64,000 bases of DNA from Cocos nucifera (lineage: Eukaryota > Streptophyta > Magnoliopsida > Arecales > Arecaceae), in assembly GCA_006176705.1 (NCBI GenBank), contig QRFJ01004276.1, forward strand, positions 9,933 through 73,932, given 5' to 3'. This document shows, in pieces, positions 1-10,984 of this stretch. The first letter of the stretch is position 1. The number at the start of each line of letters is the position of its first letter. The position numbers were made by a program, and so were the translations under genes. A model generated the notes under the pieces. The model saw nothing but the letters and a program-made list of their open reading frames with translations. It searched no databases and had not been told where the DNA came from.

Positions 1-1590
1 GAGATATGATAGTTGTATGTTTAGACTAGTTGTAGAATAGTTCTGCAAATAGGTCTTGATTAAATTTTATTTGATAAGATCAAATTTAAATTTAATTTTT
101 TAGATGATTATGAGATAATTTAGATCTGAAAAACATGCATGCATGATATATATGATATATACAAAATATATTTTAATTAGATCTATTTTTATTTTATATG
201 AGATATATGCTTAGATCTAATTAATTTTTGTAGATTAGTTGTATTTCTGATTAAGGTGTTCCCCTTGGCCATCCGGTCATAAGAACAAAGTAGGACTTAA
301 AGACCCTCTCATCTCATTCGATGGGGTGTTCTTATGATGTATAGGGATGCTGCACGTTCGTCCTTAATCAGAAATTAAAAACTTACTTTCTGCAAAACCC
401 TAGATCTTGAAACCCTAGGATCTTATTTACATGTTTTGTTTAAGAACCCTAACTTAATTGAAAATTATGTTTATGAAATATCAATTAAGTCTAAAATTGA
501 GAATTTTAGATCTAAGACATATTCATAAATTTGGGTTCGAGCTTGGGTAGCTCAATTAGGTCTAGCAGTTGATCAAACCGAATCAAGAGTTGGTTAGATA
601 GGATCAACAATGCTTAAATTGACCAGCCTGATAGGATTAAGTCTGGATCAAGATCGAGTCACATGAGTAATCGATCAAGCTAAGACCTAATTAGGCTAAG
701 TGGTTAGAGTCTGGATCGTAGGCTAATTCGGTTGGTTCTGGCTCAATAATTTGGTGTCTAAGGTAAGTTTGGCAGATACGATCGACTGATTTTTAATTGG
801 AAGCTACTCGACTCGAATGCATTCTTATCGAGTTAATGGCATATTCCTTCCACTGGTCTCACTTACCTGACCATATTTGTTGACTCAGTTCTGATCTGAG
901 GTGGTCAATAATCTGAGCTAACCCATGCCACTAGGTTAGTCATAATAGTTATGACTATGTCAAATCTAGTTTAATGAGACCTAAATCAAATCTCTCTAAG
1001 AAAAGATTAAATCTAAGGTCTTCCACCATTGTAGATATGCGGGCCCTTTTCGGGGTTGATTGTTCTCGATTAGTTACAGTGATTCAATTGCACCGAAAAG
1101 ATGCAACCATGTCTATTAGGCATTGGATGCTATAGGCTGGAGGATGGATTGGGCTCAATATTCTGGATACGGTGAGAGACCCAATTAGGAATCCAATCTA
1201 TGCAAATGGTGGGTCTGACTTAACTAAGGAGTGGATCAATATTCTGGACATGGTGAGATTCATAAATTAGAGACCAAGTTTGGGTGCACCATGATTAGAG
1301 AATCATTGAATAAGAGTTGTGCACTCATTGGCTAACCCCATCACTAATAACTGTTAGGTGAGGTGACGAGTAAGTCGGTGGGACTACACCACCCATTAGA
1401 AATCATAATCATGGAGATTTTTGCATCTCTACAAAGGGAGTGTAGAGATCCAAAAAAATAGTGGGAGCTAATTTATTTTAAAACAAAATCTCTAAATAAA
1501 TTGGTTAAGTTTTAATTACAATATCTAACTAGAAACTTTGACTCTCTATAGAAAAATGTCTGCATCCAATCCACTAGCATGAATTTTGGA

Positions 1591-2385
1591 CTCCCATAGA
1601 CTGACCGAACCAAATTACATGGATTGGCTCTGAAACTTCAAAATTATTTTGGGTTTTGAGAACTTATGTATTGGATCAGGACCCTCCCACCTTATCAGCT
1701 CATCCATCCGCTGAACAGAGAGCATCTCTGGATAAGTGGACTGATGAAGATAATAAGGCCAAATACTACATGTTGGATTCGATGTCTGATGAGCTTTAGT
1801 GTCAACATGAAGATATCAAAACTGCTCACCAAATGTTGGCTCACCTATAGGAGATGTTTGGTGAACAGAGTTGCATAGCCAAGTATCAAGTCACTAAACG
1901 ACTGTTCAAGACTAAGATGCGTGATGGGCAGTCAGTCCAAGATCATTGTCTGATGATGATCAAGAACTTGAAAGAGCTTGAGAAGCTCGAAGTGAGGTTG
2001 AACTTGAATCTACATAATGATATAATTCTGTAATCCTTGACTAATGCATATGGGCATTTCATCATGAACTACCATACGTATAAACTTCAAAACTCCTTGG
2101 CTGAACTTATGAACATGCTGGTTACCGCTGAGCTTTCCATGAAAGATTCTAAAGGCTCAGTGCTTGCTATGGAATGGACTTCTTTTAAGAAAAAGTCTTT
2201 TGGAAAGAGGAAAAAGTCTGTGAAAAAGTAGAAGGTGGAAGGAGGAAAGAAGAAAAAGGCAGAGCTGAAGAAGACTGCTGATAAAGAAAAGTATTTCTAT
2301 TACAACAATGACAGCCACTAGAAGCGGAACTGCCCTACATACCTGGCCACCCTGAAGAATAAGAAGGAAGCTGGTCCTTCTGGAG
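1591..2385 (+). pseudogene. Copia A gag pseudogene
   Basis: Degenerate gag (capsid and nucleocapsid) of Copia A. The start reads RLTEPNYMDWL, matching the family's 'L.G.NY..W...' opening, followed by the helical UBN2-type capsid region (EQRASLDKW, YYMLDSMSDEL, KTKMRDGQSVQDH, LKELEKLEV). Near 2285-2340 is a lysine-rich stretch and the relic of a CCHC zinc knuckle, YFYYNNDSHxKRNC, where the first Cys pair is largely lost. Stops occur at several points, so no full-length Gag could be made. It runs directly into the protease, as in the single gag-pol frame of Copia. The better-preserved parts lie at 1666-1878 and 2037-2231 in different frames, which shows frameshifts as well as stops. Confidence 0.8.
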
Positions 2386-2387
2386 GT

Positions 2388-3870
2388 ATGCTCATTATTG
2401 AGTCTAACCTTATGATTTCTTCTGCATCCAGTTGGATGCTTGACTCTGGTTCTAGTGCTCATTTGTGCACTTCTATGCAGGGTCTTGAGGATAGCAGGAG
2501 GCTGAGGGATGGTGAGATGATCCTACGCGTCAGAAATGGAGCAAGGATTACTGTCGTGGTCGTGGGAACATACCCTCTTCGACTACTATCTGATTTAGAC
2601 TTAGTATTAAAAGACTGTTATTACGTGTCTGCAGTAAGTAGAAATTTGATTTCTATTTCTTGCCTTGCATTAGAAGGCTATGTAATTAGTTTTCTTAAGG
2701 ACCATTGTAACATTCTTTATGAAAGAAATAAAATTACAAATGGTTTTCTTATTAACGATCTTTATCAGTTACATGTTGATGTATCTATTTTTAACTTCGA
2801 GCAAAATGTGAATGCCATAAAATCAAAATATCCTAGGGATAGTCCTAATGATAGATATCTATGGCACCTAAGATTAGATCATATAGCAGAAGATAGGATT
2901 AACAAATTGGAGAAAATTAGACTATTGAGTTCATTGACTTTCAAGTCATATCTAATTTGTGAATCCTATCTTCATGGCAAAATGACTAAACTTTCTTTTG
3001 TAGGACATGGGGAAAGGGCCAAGGATCTTCTTGCCCTAGTACATACTGATGTGTGTGGCTTATTTGATGTGCCGGCTAGAGATAACTTTATCTACTTCAT
3101 AACCTTTACCGATGATCTATCTAGGTATGGGTATGTGTATCTTATAAGACATAAATTCGAAGCTTTTGAAAAGTTCAAAGAATTCAGACATGAAGTAGAA
3201 AAGCAAATTAGAAAACCCATTAAGGTTCTTCGATCAGATCGAGGAGGTGAATACCTTGGTTAGAAATTCCTAGACTATCTTAAGGAAAATGGCATAGTCT
3301 CTCAATGGACTCCATCAAGAACACCTCAACTTAATGGGATTTCAAAACGGAGGAATCAGACCCTATTAGATATGGTCCGATCCATGATGAGCTTCACTGA
3401 CCTTCCTAATTTTTTTTGGGGATACTGTTTGTTAACTATAATATACTTACTGAATAGGATTCCTTCTAAAACTGTTTTACCACACCGTATGAGATATGGC
3501 ATGGTAAGAAACCAAGTTTGAGTCATCTCAAAATTTGAGATTGTTCGGCTGATGTCAAAAGATAACAAGCGGACAAGTTAGACTTCAGATCCTTTAGAGC
3601 TCGATTCATAGGATATCCTAAAGAGTCATTAGAATATTATTTCTACATTTCAGAAGATTATAATATGATTGTGAGTCGACATGCCATCTTTCTTGAAAAA
3701 TAGTTTATTCAAGATAGCAGCATTGGAAAGCAGATCAAGCTTGATGAGAAAGTCTCATAAGAGCAACGAGCTAAGAGTTAAATAGAACCAAATCAGGTTA
3801 AGCCAATCCATACACTACCTCCTCCACCTCGTAAATCGAAAAAAAATTTTCATCCCCCTGAGAGGTACTT
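2388..3870 (+). pseudogene. Copia A protease and integrase pseudogene
   Basis: Open for 291 codons (2388-3263), then broken. The retropepsin motif DSGSSAHLC lies near residue 20. The GAG-pre-integrase domain follows (RYLWHLRLDH, with the zinc-binding His), then the integrase core: first Asp in HTDVCG, second in RSDRGGEYL. The third catalytic residue should sit in a PQxNGxSERRN motif; here it reads PQLNGISKRRN, so the Glu is Lys. The chain continues through FFWGYCLL and the SRHAIFLE region up to about 3700 with frameshifts. The protein would cut Gag-Pol and insert cDNA; with the catalytic change and the stops it is inactive. The PR-IN-RT order marks it as Copia. Confidence 0.85.
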
Positions 3871-3939
3871 AGGTACTATTTCAGAGGATGTAGAGAAAAT
3901 ATTTCTCATAGATAATGGGGTTCATGGTGATGATCCCAA

Positions 3940-5502
3940 AATCTATAATGAGGTGATATCAGATATCGACTCTGAGAAATGGTTAGAGGTAATGAAGTCA
4001 GAAATTGACTCGATGCACTCAAACCAAGTCTGGACCTTGGTAGATCCACTAGAAGGTATAGTATCTATTGGGTGTAAATGGATCTACAAGAGAAAGATTG
4101 GTGCAAATGGGAATGTGGAGACATTCAAAGCTAGATTAGTGGCAAAAGGTTATAGTCAACGTCAAGGCATTGACTATTAGGATACCTTTTTATCAGTAGC
4201 TATGCTAAAATTCATTCACATATTGCTTGCTGTTGCAGCCTATTTCAATTATGAAATATGGCAAATGGACGTGAAAACGGCATTTTTAAATGGATATCTT
4301 GAGGAAGATATCTATATGGAATAGCCCTTAGGTTTCACATCCAGTGATGATGATCACAAAGTATGCAAGCTGTAAAGGTCCATATATGGACTTAAGCAAG
4401 CATCTCAGAGCTGAAATACTCATTTTAATGATGTAATCAAAATGTTTGATTTTATCAAAAATGAGGAAGAACCATGTGTCTTCAAAAAGGTCAATGGGAG
4501 TGCTGTTGTCTTCCTTGTATTGTACGTGGATGACATCCTCCTTATTGGAAATGATATTCCTATGTTGACCACAGTTAAAATGTGGTTATCTAAAAAATTC
4601 TTCACGAAAGACCTAAAGAAGCATCTTTTATTCTAGGAATTAAGGTCTATAGAGATTGACTGAATAGGATGCTAGGACTTTCACAGAAGATGTACATAGA
4701 GGAAGTACTAAAGAGGTTTAGTATGGAAAACTCTAAGAGGGGTTTAGTATCCTTCAGGCATGGAATTCATCTTTCCAAAAAGATGTGCCCTAGCACACCT
4801 GAGAAAATAGAACGCATGAGCAAGATCCCTTATGCTTCAGTAATAGAAAGCCTCATGTATGTCATGTTATGTACACGACCTGATATAGCCTATGTCGTGA
4901 GTGTCACGAGCAGATATCAGTCGAATCCAGATGAAGAACACTGAATTTCTATGAAATATATCCTTAAGTACTTAAGAAGAACTAAGGATATGTTACTGAT
5001 CTTTGGCAATGAAGAACTCCAAGTTTAGGGGTATATAGACTTGGACTTTATGTCTGATGTAGATGATCGAAAGTCGATATATGAAAGTCCATTTGTGTGC
5101 AATGGTGAAGCTGTCAGTTGAAAAAGTTTCAAATAGACAGTGATAGCAGATTCCATCATGAAAGCAGAATATATCGCTACATCAGAAGTTGCAAAGGAGG
5201 CATTCTAGTATAAGAAGTTTGCCGCAGAGATCGGAGTGATGCCATCAGATGACATTCCTCTGTACTGTGATAATAATGGCACCATAGCCCTTGCTAAGGA
5301 GCCGAGGTCTCATCAGAAATCTAAGCACATCGAGCGGCGATATCACCTTATCCACGATTACCTCAAGAAGGATTACGTCGAGATCAAGAGAGTCGACTCT
5401 ATAGATAATGTGGTAGACCCGCTTACAAAGTCATTGGACCAGCAGAAGATCGAAGCCCACCTTGAGAAGATGAGACTTAGATTTATAGCCAATTGGCTTT
5501 AG
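3940..5502 (+). pseudogene. Copia A reverse transcriptase and RNase H pseudogene
   Basis: The RT region begins at EKWLEVMKSEIDSM and WTLVDP, followed by GCKWIYKRKIGANG, FKARLVAKGYSQ, the QMDVKTAFLNGYLEEDIYM box, SIYGLKQAS, and the catalytic LYVDDILLIGND near 4525. The connection and RNase H follow: GSLMYVMLCTRPDIAYVV, KAEYIATSE, and the C-terminal LPLYCDN-type and HIERRYHLIHDY motifs, ending NWL and a stop at 5500-5502. Stops include DY-stop-DTF at 4178-4180 and ME-stop-PLGF at 4322-4324, both TAG where Gln is usual. The polypurine tract starts right after the stop. Confidence 0.88.
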
Positions 5503-5516
5503 GTCAAGTAGGAGTT

Positions 5517-7802
5517 TGTTAGATATGTATGCCCTACAAGCCAGAATTGACTGACACTTGTAATACACTTCTAAGGACAAAATTATAATTTTAACTTTAA
5601 ATAATAAAATAAATTATTTTTTATCACATAAGTATATTTAGTGTTTATGATACATCCCTTGAGTTAATGGTAATGATAATTCATATTTTCGAGAGTTGAA
5701 AATTTAAGACATGAATTTTTATTTATTAACACATAAAATGCTCTTGACCGTAGGATCATCATGAGGATGGTGATTGATCCAGAAGGTTAGTTTACAATCG
5801 CTTCTTTATAGTAGATGAGTCTTAAGTCTATGGTGTAGAGACACCGAAGTGAGAGTACAGATACTCGTTAGAGAACGAGGGCACTGAGCGTGACCACCTT
5901 GAGTAGTCATAAGGAAGTCTACCTTCTCGTCGATGACTGACTCAATGTTGCAGTGGTATGTCTGGTTTTTTGATCTAAGGTGCATCGGCAGTTCATCTTA
6001 AGAGTGTTATAGTTTGACTACACCATGACTCGGTCTCCTAGCCATTCGAAACCCTAAGGTGTATGTTGGCTATAGCATGTTCATTGTAGGAATTGGATTG
6101 CACCAAGATGGAATCTATCTACCTCGGTAGAAGAGGAGTAGCCCTATGATGATCATGAGAATCAAGTCCATAAGCCCATGGCCATGGCACAGTGTGAAAT
6201 AATAGAAAGAGTTTCTATTAAGGTTCTCACATCAAACTTGAATCGAATGATTAAATCATATGATAGAAATTAGGGTTTGACGAGTTCACCTTAACCCTAA
6301 TCTGATCGAGGCTCAAGATAGAGGAACTTAATCACACAAGTAGCTACACCGAGAGGTTCATTTTTTAGTTTTGATGGATTGCCATCATATGCTGCTAGGT
6401 GTCACTGATAGATTTTGGGAGCAATTAGAATGATTTAAATGATCGATCATTCTAAGTTGTCTGAATCAGAAGAGTTTTGATCCATCGAAAGAAGTTTCAA
6501 TGATGTCGATGATGGAGATCATGACATATCCCATTACCATACAGAATTGAACCTAACTAGATCACACAAACAAGGGTTTGGATCTGGATATCATCAATTA
6601 GACTAACCCAGTTCAATTGATTTGAATAAGATTCAATTAGGTTCAAGAAAATCGTGCTAGCATACGATTGAGCCTAACATTCTTTTTTTTCTATCATAAA
6701 AGTTATCTCGACTGAGCCAAATAAGTTTGTGCTCACTCAGGTACCTTTACCTGATCTGACTGGAGCTTGTCCAATTCAAAAAAGGATTGTCTTAATTTAT
6801 GAGATAAATTTGAGACAACACCTACTATTTTTCATCATCTACTAATTCTTGTACTTTGACCTGGTCAAACATTGACCTTTGATCCTTGGACATCTGTCCA
6901 TGTGTCATGCACTTATTGGAGAGCAGATAGAGGCTTGTCCTCTCTCTGAAAATTGGAAAGAAAGGGGGTGCACGCTTAGGATGGCGTGCGCCCATGGATA
7001 GGGACACTGGAGTCCCATACGGATGGGACTTCAGGTTGCTTCTTGGTTTCTACTTAGGCGACCCTTGGGAATCTACTTTGACCAATCTTAGATGCCATCT
7101 AAGAATGAACCTATGGATCTCTCATCTGATTGGATCAGATGATGTCATTCCATCAATCAGATTTAGATCTGATTGCATGAAACAACGTGATTGGCTGGGA
7201 TAATACAGCACTGCATGGCGCAGCAGAGTCTATAAATAGACCCTATCTGCACCCATTTTTTAACTCTCCTCCTCTTAGCTATGCTCCAAGGCTGCCCCTC
7301 TCCCTTCTCCATGCCACCATCTGGCCCTCTCTCTCCTCTCCACACCCAAGAAAGTTGGATCTTCAGATTAGTGCGAGTTGGGCAAGAAAAGACTAACAAA
7401 AAAGGAAGAAGGCAACACTACTGCAGAGATGATGGATGATCTTCAGAAGAAGTTTTGAAGATCCTCCAAATTAGATCCAGATCTAATTTTTGGAGAAAAG
7501 AAAGAGAAAAAGAAGATCTCCAGATCCAGCCCGTGTGGATATCGATAGAGATCAGGTGCTTGCATGGCTAGATCCAGAACCTCAGGACTTCGACAAGATC
7601 ATCAATGAGTAATCAGATTACCCAAAATCAAGATAAAATTAATTTAAAATTAATTTAATTTTATTTTCTTAATTATCAGATCATAAATCAGATCTGAAAA
7701 GTGTCAGATCTGATTAGGATCTAAGAGAAAAATTTTAAAATATGCCTCTCGATCCAATCAGATCTGAGTGAACCTGATCCAAAAAATCAGGATTTTTCTT
7801 CA
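5517..7802 (+). repeat. Copia A 3' LTR
   Basis: 2286 bp, starts TGTTAGATATGTATGCCC and ends TTTTTCTTCA. It is homologous from end to end to the two LTRs of Copia B. It is preceded by the polypurine tract TCAAGTAGGAGTT (5504-5516). The 3' flank is ttgag (7803-7807); its partner lies outside the window. The ORFs seen inside are chance ORFs of the LTR. Confidence 0.9.
7231..7239 (+). promoter_or_regulatory. TATA box of Copia A LTR
   Basis: TATAAATAG, a strong plant TATA sequence, about 570 bases before the LTR end. The equivalent sites in Copia B are TATATAAA at 32379 and TATATAAAT at 40515, so the position is conserved across the three LTRs and marks the U3/R transition. Confidence 0.6.
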
Positions 7803-8396
7803 TTGAGCACTCCTTTAAGAACAAAAAAACTTCAGAAATAGAGGGCCCTTCCTCTAACGCCAATCCTATTGGTGTAGAATCTGATTGACGTCGAATCAAG
7901 CTGAAGTTGGAGAAGAAGAGATCGTCGTTGGTGACCTACAAAATAAAGTCCCATCCGGAGTCGGTGGTGGTGGCTCCGACAGGATCCTCCGATGATCAAG
8001 TCAGCTCTTTTGACCAATAAAAATGGAGTGCTTAGGCAAAAATTTAGCAGAATTTTTGAAAGAAGAAGAGGGCTTAGAGAAAATATATCTGAAGGATCCC
8101 TTTTTATAGACGAAATCTGTATAGCCATAACCGTCCGATAGTGGGCCGCTTGGGGTCACGTGGAATATATTACCATAACCATCTGGTAGTGGATCGCTTG
8201 GAGTCATGTGGAATTTATTACGGAGAGAGGTGTCACGCATTCATTGAGATTTAATAGTCGAAGTTTGGAGGAAGAGCTTTGACATAGGTCAATTTCAGAG
8301 GAGTTCGAACTCCTAATGAGAATACGGCTAGAGGAGATCATCCAAGAGGAATACTACTTTAAATCTAGAAGTAATCTACTAGAAGAATCTAGATGG
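7803..8396. other. Unassigned repeat-derived DNA
   Basis: No gene recognised. Moderately GC-rich compared with its surroundings, with short phrases (gagaggtgtcacgc, purine runs) that look like LTR or untranslated retroelement sequence. A 297-base minus ORF (8128-7832) has no recognisable domain. It leads into the 45-bp array without a visible boundary and may belong to the same element. Confidence 0.4.
8125..8220 (+). repeat. Two tandem 48-bp copies
   Basis: Copy 1 is 8125-8172 and copy 2 is 8173-8220, each starting CCATAACC and ending TTTATTA or ATATTA. They differ at 8 of 48 bases by eye, 7 of them transitions, with no indel. Confidence 0.85.
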
Positions 8397-9071
8397 AGTT
8401 TGACTGAAGAAGAAGTCCGAAAGGAGTTTGGCTCCTAGAGAAATCTGATTGAAGGAGAAGTTCGAAAGAAGTTCGACTTCTAAAGAAATTCGACTGAAGA
8501 TGAAGTCCGAAAGGAGTTTGGCTACTGGAGGAATTTAACTGAAGGTGAAGTTCGAAAGGAGTTCGGCTCCTGGATGAATCCGACTGAAGGTGAAGTTCGA
8601 AAGGAGTTCGACTCTGGGAGGAATCTAACTGAAGGTGAAGTTCGAAAGAAGTTCGGCTACTGAAGAAATTTGATTGAAGAAAAAATCTGAAAGGAGTTTG
8701 GCTCCTGAAGGAATCCGACTGAAGGTAAAGTCCGAAAGGAGATTGGATGCTGGAGGTATTTGACTGAAGGAGAAGTCAGGAAGGAGTTCGGTTGCTGGAG
8801 GAGTTCGATTGAAGGTGATGTCCGAAAGAAGTTTGGCTCCTGAAGGAATTCAACTGAAGGTGAAGTCTGGAAGGAGTTCGGCTACTGGAGGAACTTGACT
8901 GAAGGAGAAATTCGGAAGGAGTTTAGCTCCTGAAAGAATTTAACTGAAAGTGAAGTCCGAAAGGAGCTCAAGTACTGGAGAAATTTAACTGAAGAAGAAG
9001 TTCAGAAGGAGTTTGACTGTTGGAGGAATTTGACTGAAGGAGAAGTTCAGAAGAAGTTTGGCTACTGAAGA
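8397..9071 (+). repeat. 45-bp minisatellite, 15 units, frame-preserving
   Basis: Fifteen consecutive units of exactly 45 bp (unit starts 8397, 8442, 8487 and so on to 9027) with no indel. In the plus frame starting at 8397 each unit reads as 15 residues close to NLTEGEVRKEFGYWR; for example unit 3 is NSTEDEVRKEFGYWR and unit 14 is NLTEEEVQKEFDCWR. Several units carry a stop at the 14th position, where TGG has become TGA or the codon is TAG/TAA. The opposite strand also reads as a 15-residue repeat close to PPGAELLSDFTFSQI. No start codon, known domain or neighbouring exon ties it to a gene; an array in the untranslated part of a retrotransposon is the simplest reading. Confidence 0.9.
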
Positions 9072-9419
9072 ATTTTCGATCAAAGCTCTTCTATGATTAT
9101 CAGTTACATTAGGCTAAGCATCAGACTGGACTTCAGTGAGAGCGGGGTTTATCCCCAGCAATAATGATCCATCTCTGTGAAATCATAAATAATTTAATTC
9201 TTAAAAATTAATAACATGGCTTTTAATGATTATTTTCTAAAATAAATTATTAAATTAAGTATGGACTATATCTATCGATCATAATCCATCCTAATGAATA
9301 TAATTTATTTAGATCTTTAATCAATTAATGGTATATCAAATAATCAGGATCTCATGCATAAAAAGATAAAATTTATTAAAAATTGAGCAAGAGAACATGT
9401 TTGCATAAAAAATAATTAT
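9072..9419. other. AT-rich spacer, no gene seen
   Basis: AT-rich sequence between the minisatellite and the recognisable part of LTR fragment F. No ORF or motif supported. It could be the decayed left part of that LTR. Confidence 0.35.
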
Positions 9420-10416
9420 AAAAAATAAAAAAAAAATTATAATCCATATTAGAAGATTTCATCTACTCTTCCAGAATCTAGCTCCTTAGCCATGCATGGA
9501 TGATGATGTGCTCTCTCCCGGCATCTTCAGAGCTTCTTTGATTGAAGGTTAGAAGAAGAAAGAAGAAAGAAAGGAGGAGAAGAGAGAAAAAGAGAGAAAA
9601 GAAGCTCTTTTTACTCTACTTTTGGCATAGAAAACTTGTTCTCAGGCTATTGGGAGTAAAAGTGCTTAAATAGAGGAGGAAATAGGATCTTTAGAGCTAT
9701 TTTTGGAGTCAAAATCCAAGTTTGGATCGATTTTAAACATCCTGAAGCTTCCTGGCCATCGAATCTTGATCAAACGATCCAAAATTAACTCAAAAATAAT
9801 CAAGATTAGTCACTTAAACCCCTAATCAAGCCTCTAGATTAATTCTAGTCATCGGATCTCTACCTGGATGAATTTCTACCATTGGATCGTGCCAAATCAG
9901 TTCTAACATCCTTAATCAGGTTGGAATGAATATCCATCGTTGGATGCTGATCGGGAGTGATGAGAACCATTGGGTCATGCAAAACTATAGCCATAGACCA
10001 GCCGCATTGAAGACCGCAACCAATCAGAAGCTGGTGCATTAGATAAAATGATCGAAATGCCCCTATACACCATGATAAAAATGCTGTAAACCTTTTAGTG
10101 GTCTAGGTCCTCCATGTGGTGCACGTTGATTGGCCACGCCTACTGAGCTAGGCGGTCTGCACCTATTCAATAGACTAGCCGATCAGTCCACCGTGCACCA
10201 GCCTTTTTTTTTCTTTTATTTTAAACTTCTGGGCTTCATAAATTTTTTGTTTTAGCTTCGATTTGAGTGAAATTTATTATATTAGAACCCATAAATCAAA
10301 CTCTTTGCACTGGCGGGCTTCTTTCCAACAAAACACTAATAAAAGTATTAATTTCTTTTAAATAAATATTAATTAATATTTGATTTAATACTATTAGTAA
10401 TGTATAATAATTATCA
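9420..10416 (-). repeat. Athila-type LTR fragment F
   Basis: The right end, AATTATCA at 10416, and the sequence before it match the right ends of the LTRs of elements D and E: the 'ctttgcactggcgggcttctttcc' equivalent near 10300, the run of 'ccattggatc' phrases, and the 'aaaatgctgtaaacctttta' equivalent of E at about 61632. The purine-rich tract at 9544-9600 parallels the pyrimidine tracts in D. No Athila interior follows at 10417, so this is a solo or truncated LTR. The left limit is uncertain. The closest relative in the window is the LTR of E. Confidence 0.65.
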
Positions 10417-10439
10417 CTGGTGATCCTTCTCAAAGTTTT

Positions 10440-10984
10440 ATAACAACCCCCATAAGCCATGGTAGTTAACTGCAAGCTTCATCTAAAATGAGTGGCAAGA
10501 AGTTTAGTATGGCATCTTTCCTAAGCTACTCATGTAAGAAAAAGCCAAGCTTGCTCAGGCGATCAATCATCTCTATCATGGATAGTACATGATCAGTGAC
10601 TGATGTCCCATCCTCTATTTAGGCATTGAAGATAGCACAACTAGTCTTGTGCCTCTTAACATCATCGGGAGTACCAAAAGACTTGTTCAACATTTAAAGT
10701 ATGTCTTCTGGCTGAGCATTCTCGAATCTACAACTAAACTCATTACTCATAGCCATCAGCATGATGCAACAAATCATGGATCGGTCATTGAGACACTTTG
10801 GATAAGTATCTCGAATCATTCCACATGCATTTGGAACTGACTCCTCAAGTACCGGATCTATCAAAATATATAGAATCCGCTCATGCTCTAGGATAATCTT
10901 TAATTTTTGATACCAGCTATCAAAGTTAGATCTTGTTAACTTATCATTATCCAACAATGATCGGAGTGATAGGGTAGTGGCCAT
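10440..10984 (-). pseudogene. Copia C gag fragment
   Basis: Starts at the ATG at 10984-10982 with MATTLSLRSLLDNDKLTRSN, then NFDSWYQKLKIILEHERILY, the classical opening of a Copia gag (L.G.NF..W...L...L). It continues through GMIRDTYPKCLNDRSMICCI and, after a change of frame near 10690, TPDDVKRHKTSCAIFNA, DHVLSMIEMIDRLSKLGFFLHE. It has in-frame stops (for instance in the FNA-stop-IEDGTS stretch). Ends abruptly near 10440, where homology is lost; the nucleocapsid is absent. It would form the capsid; as read it is dead. Confidence 0.78.

Larger units (their letters stand above)
1..7802 (+). mobile_element. Copia LTR retrotransposon A (5' end outside window)
   Basis: Internal region and 3' LTR of a Ty1/Copia element. 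Domain order gag, protease, integrase, RT, RNase H, then PPT and LTR is diagnostic of Copia. Base 1 corresponds to about base 33277 of the full-length sister copy B, so roughly 320 bases of leader and the whole 5' LTR (about 2.3 kb) lie upstream of the window. Bases 1-1590 are the untranslated leader and hold no gene. The coding region is broken by many in-frame stops, most of them TAG or TGA where the family has Gln or Trp. The long LTR and long leader resemble the Tork/Angela group, but I cannot fix the lineage from sequence reading alone. Confidence 0.9.
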
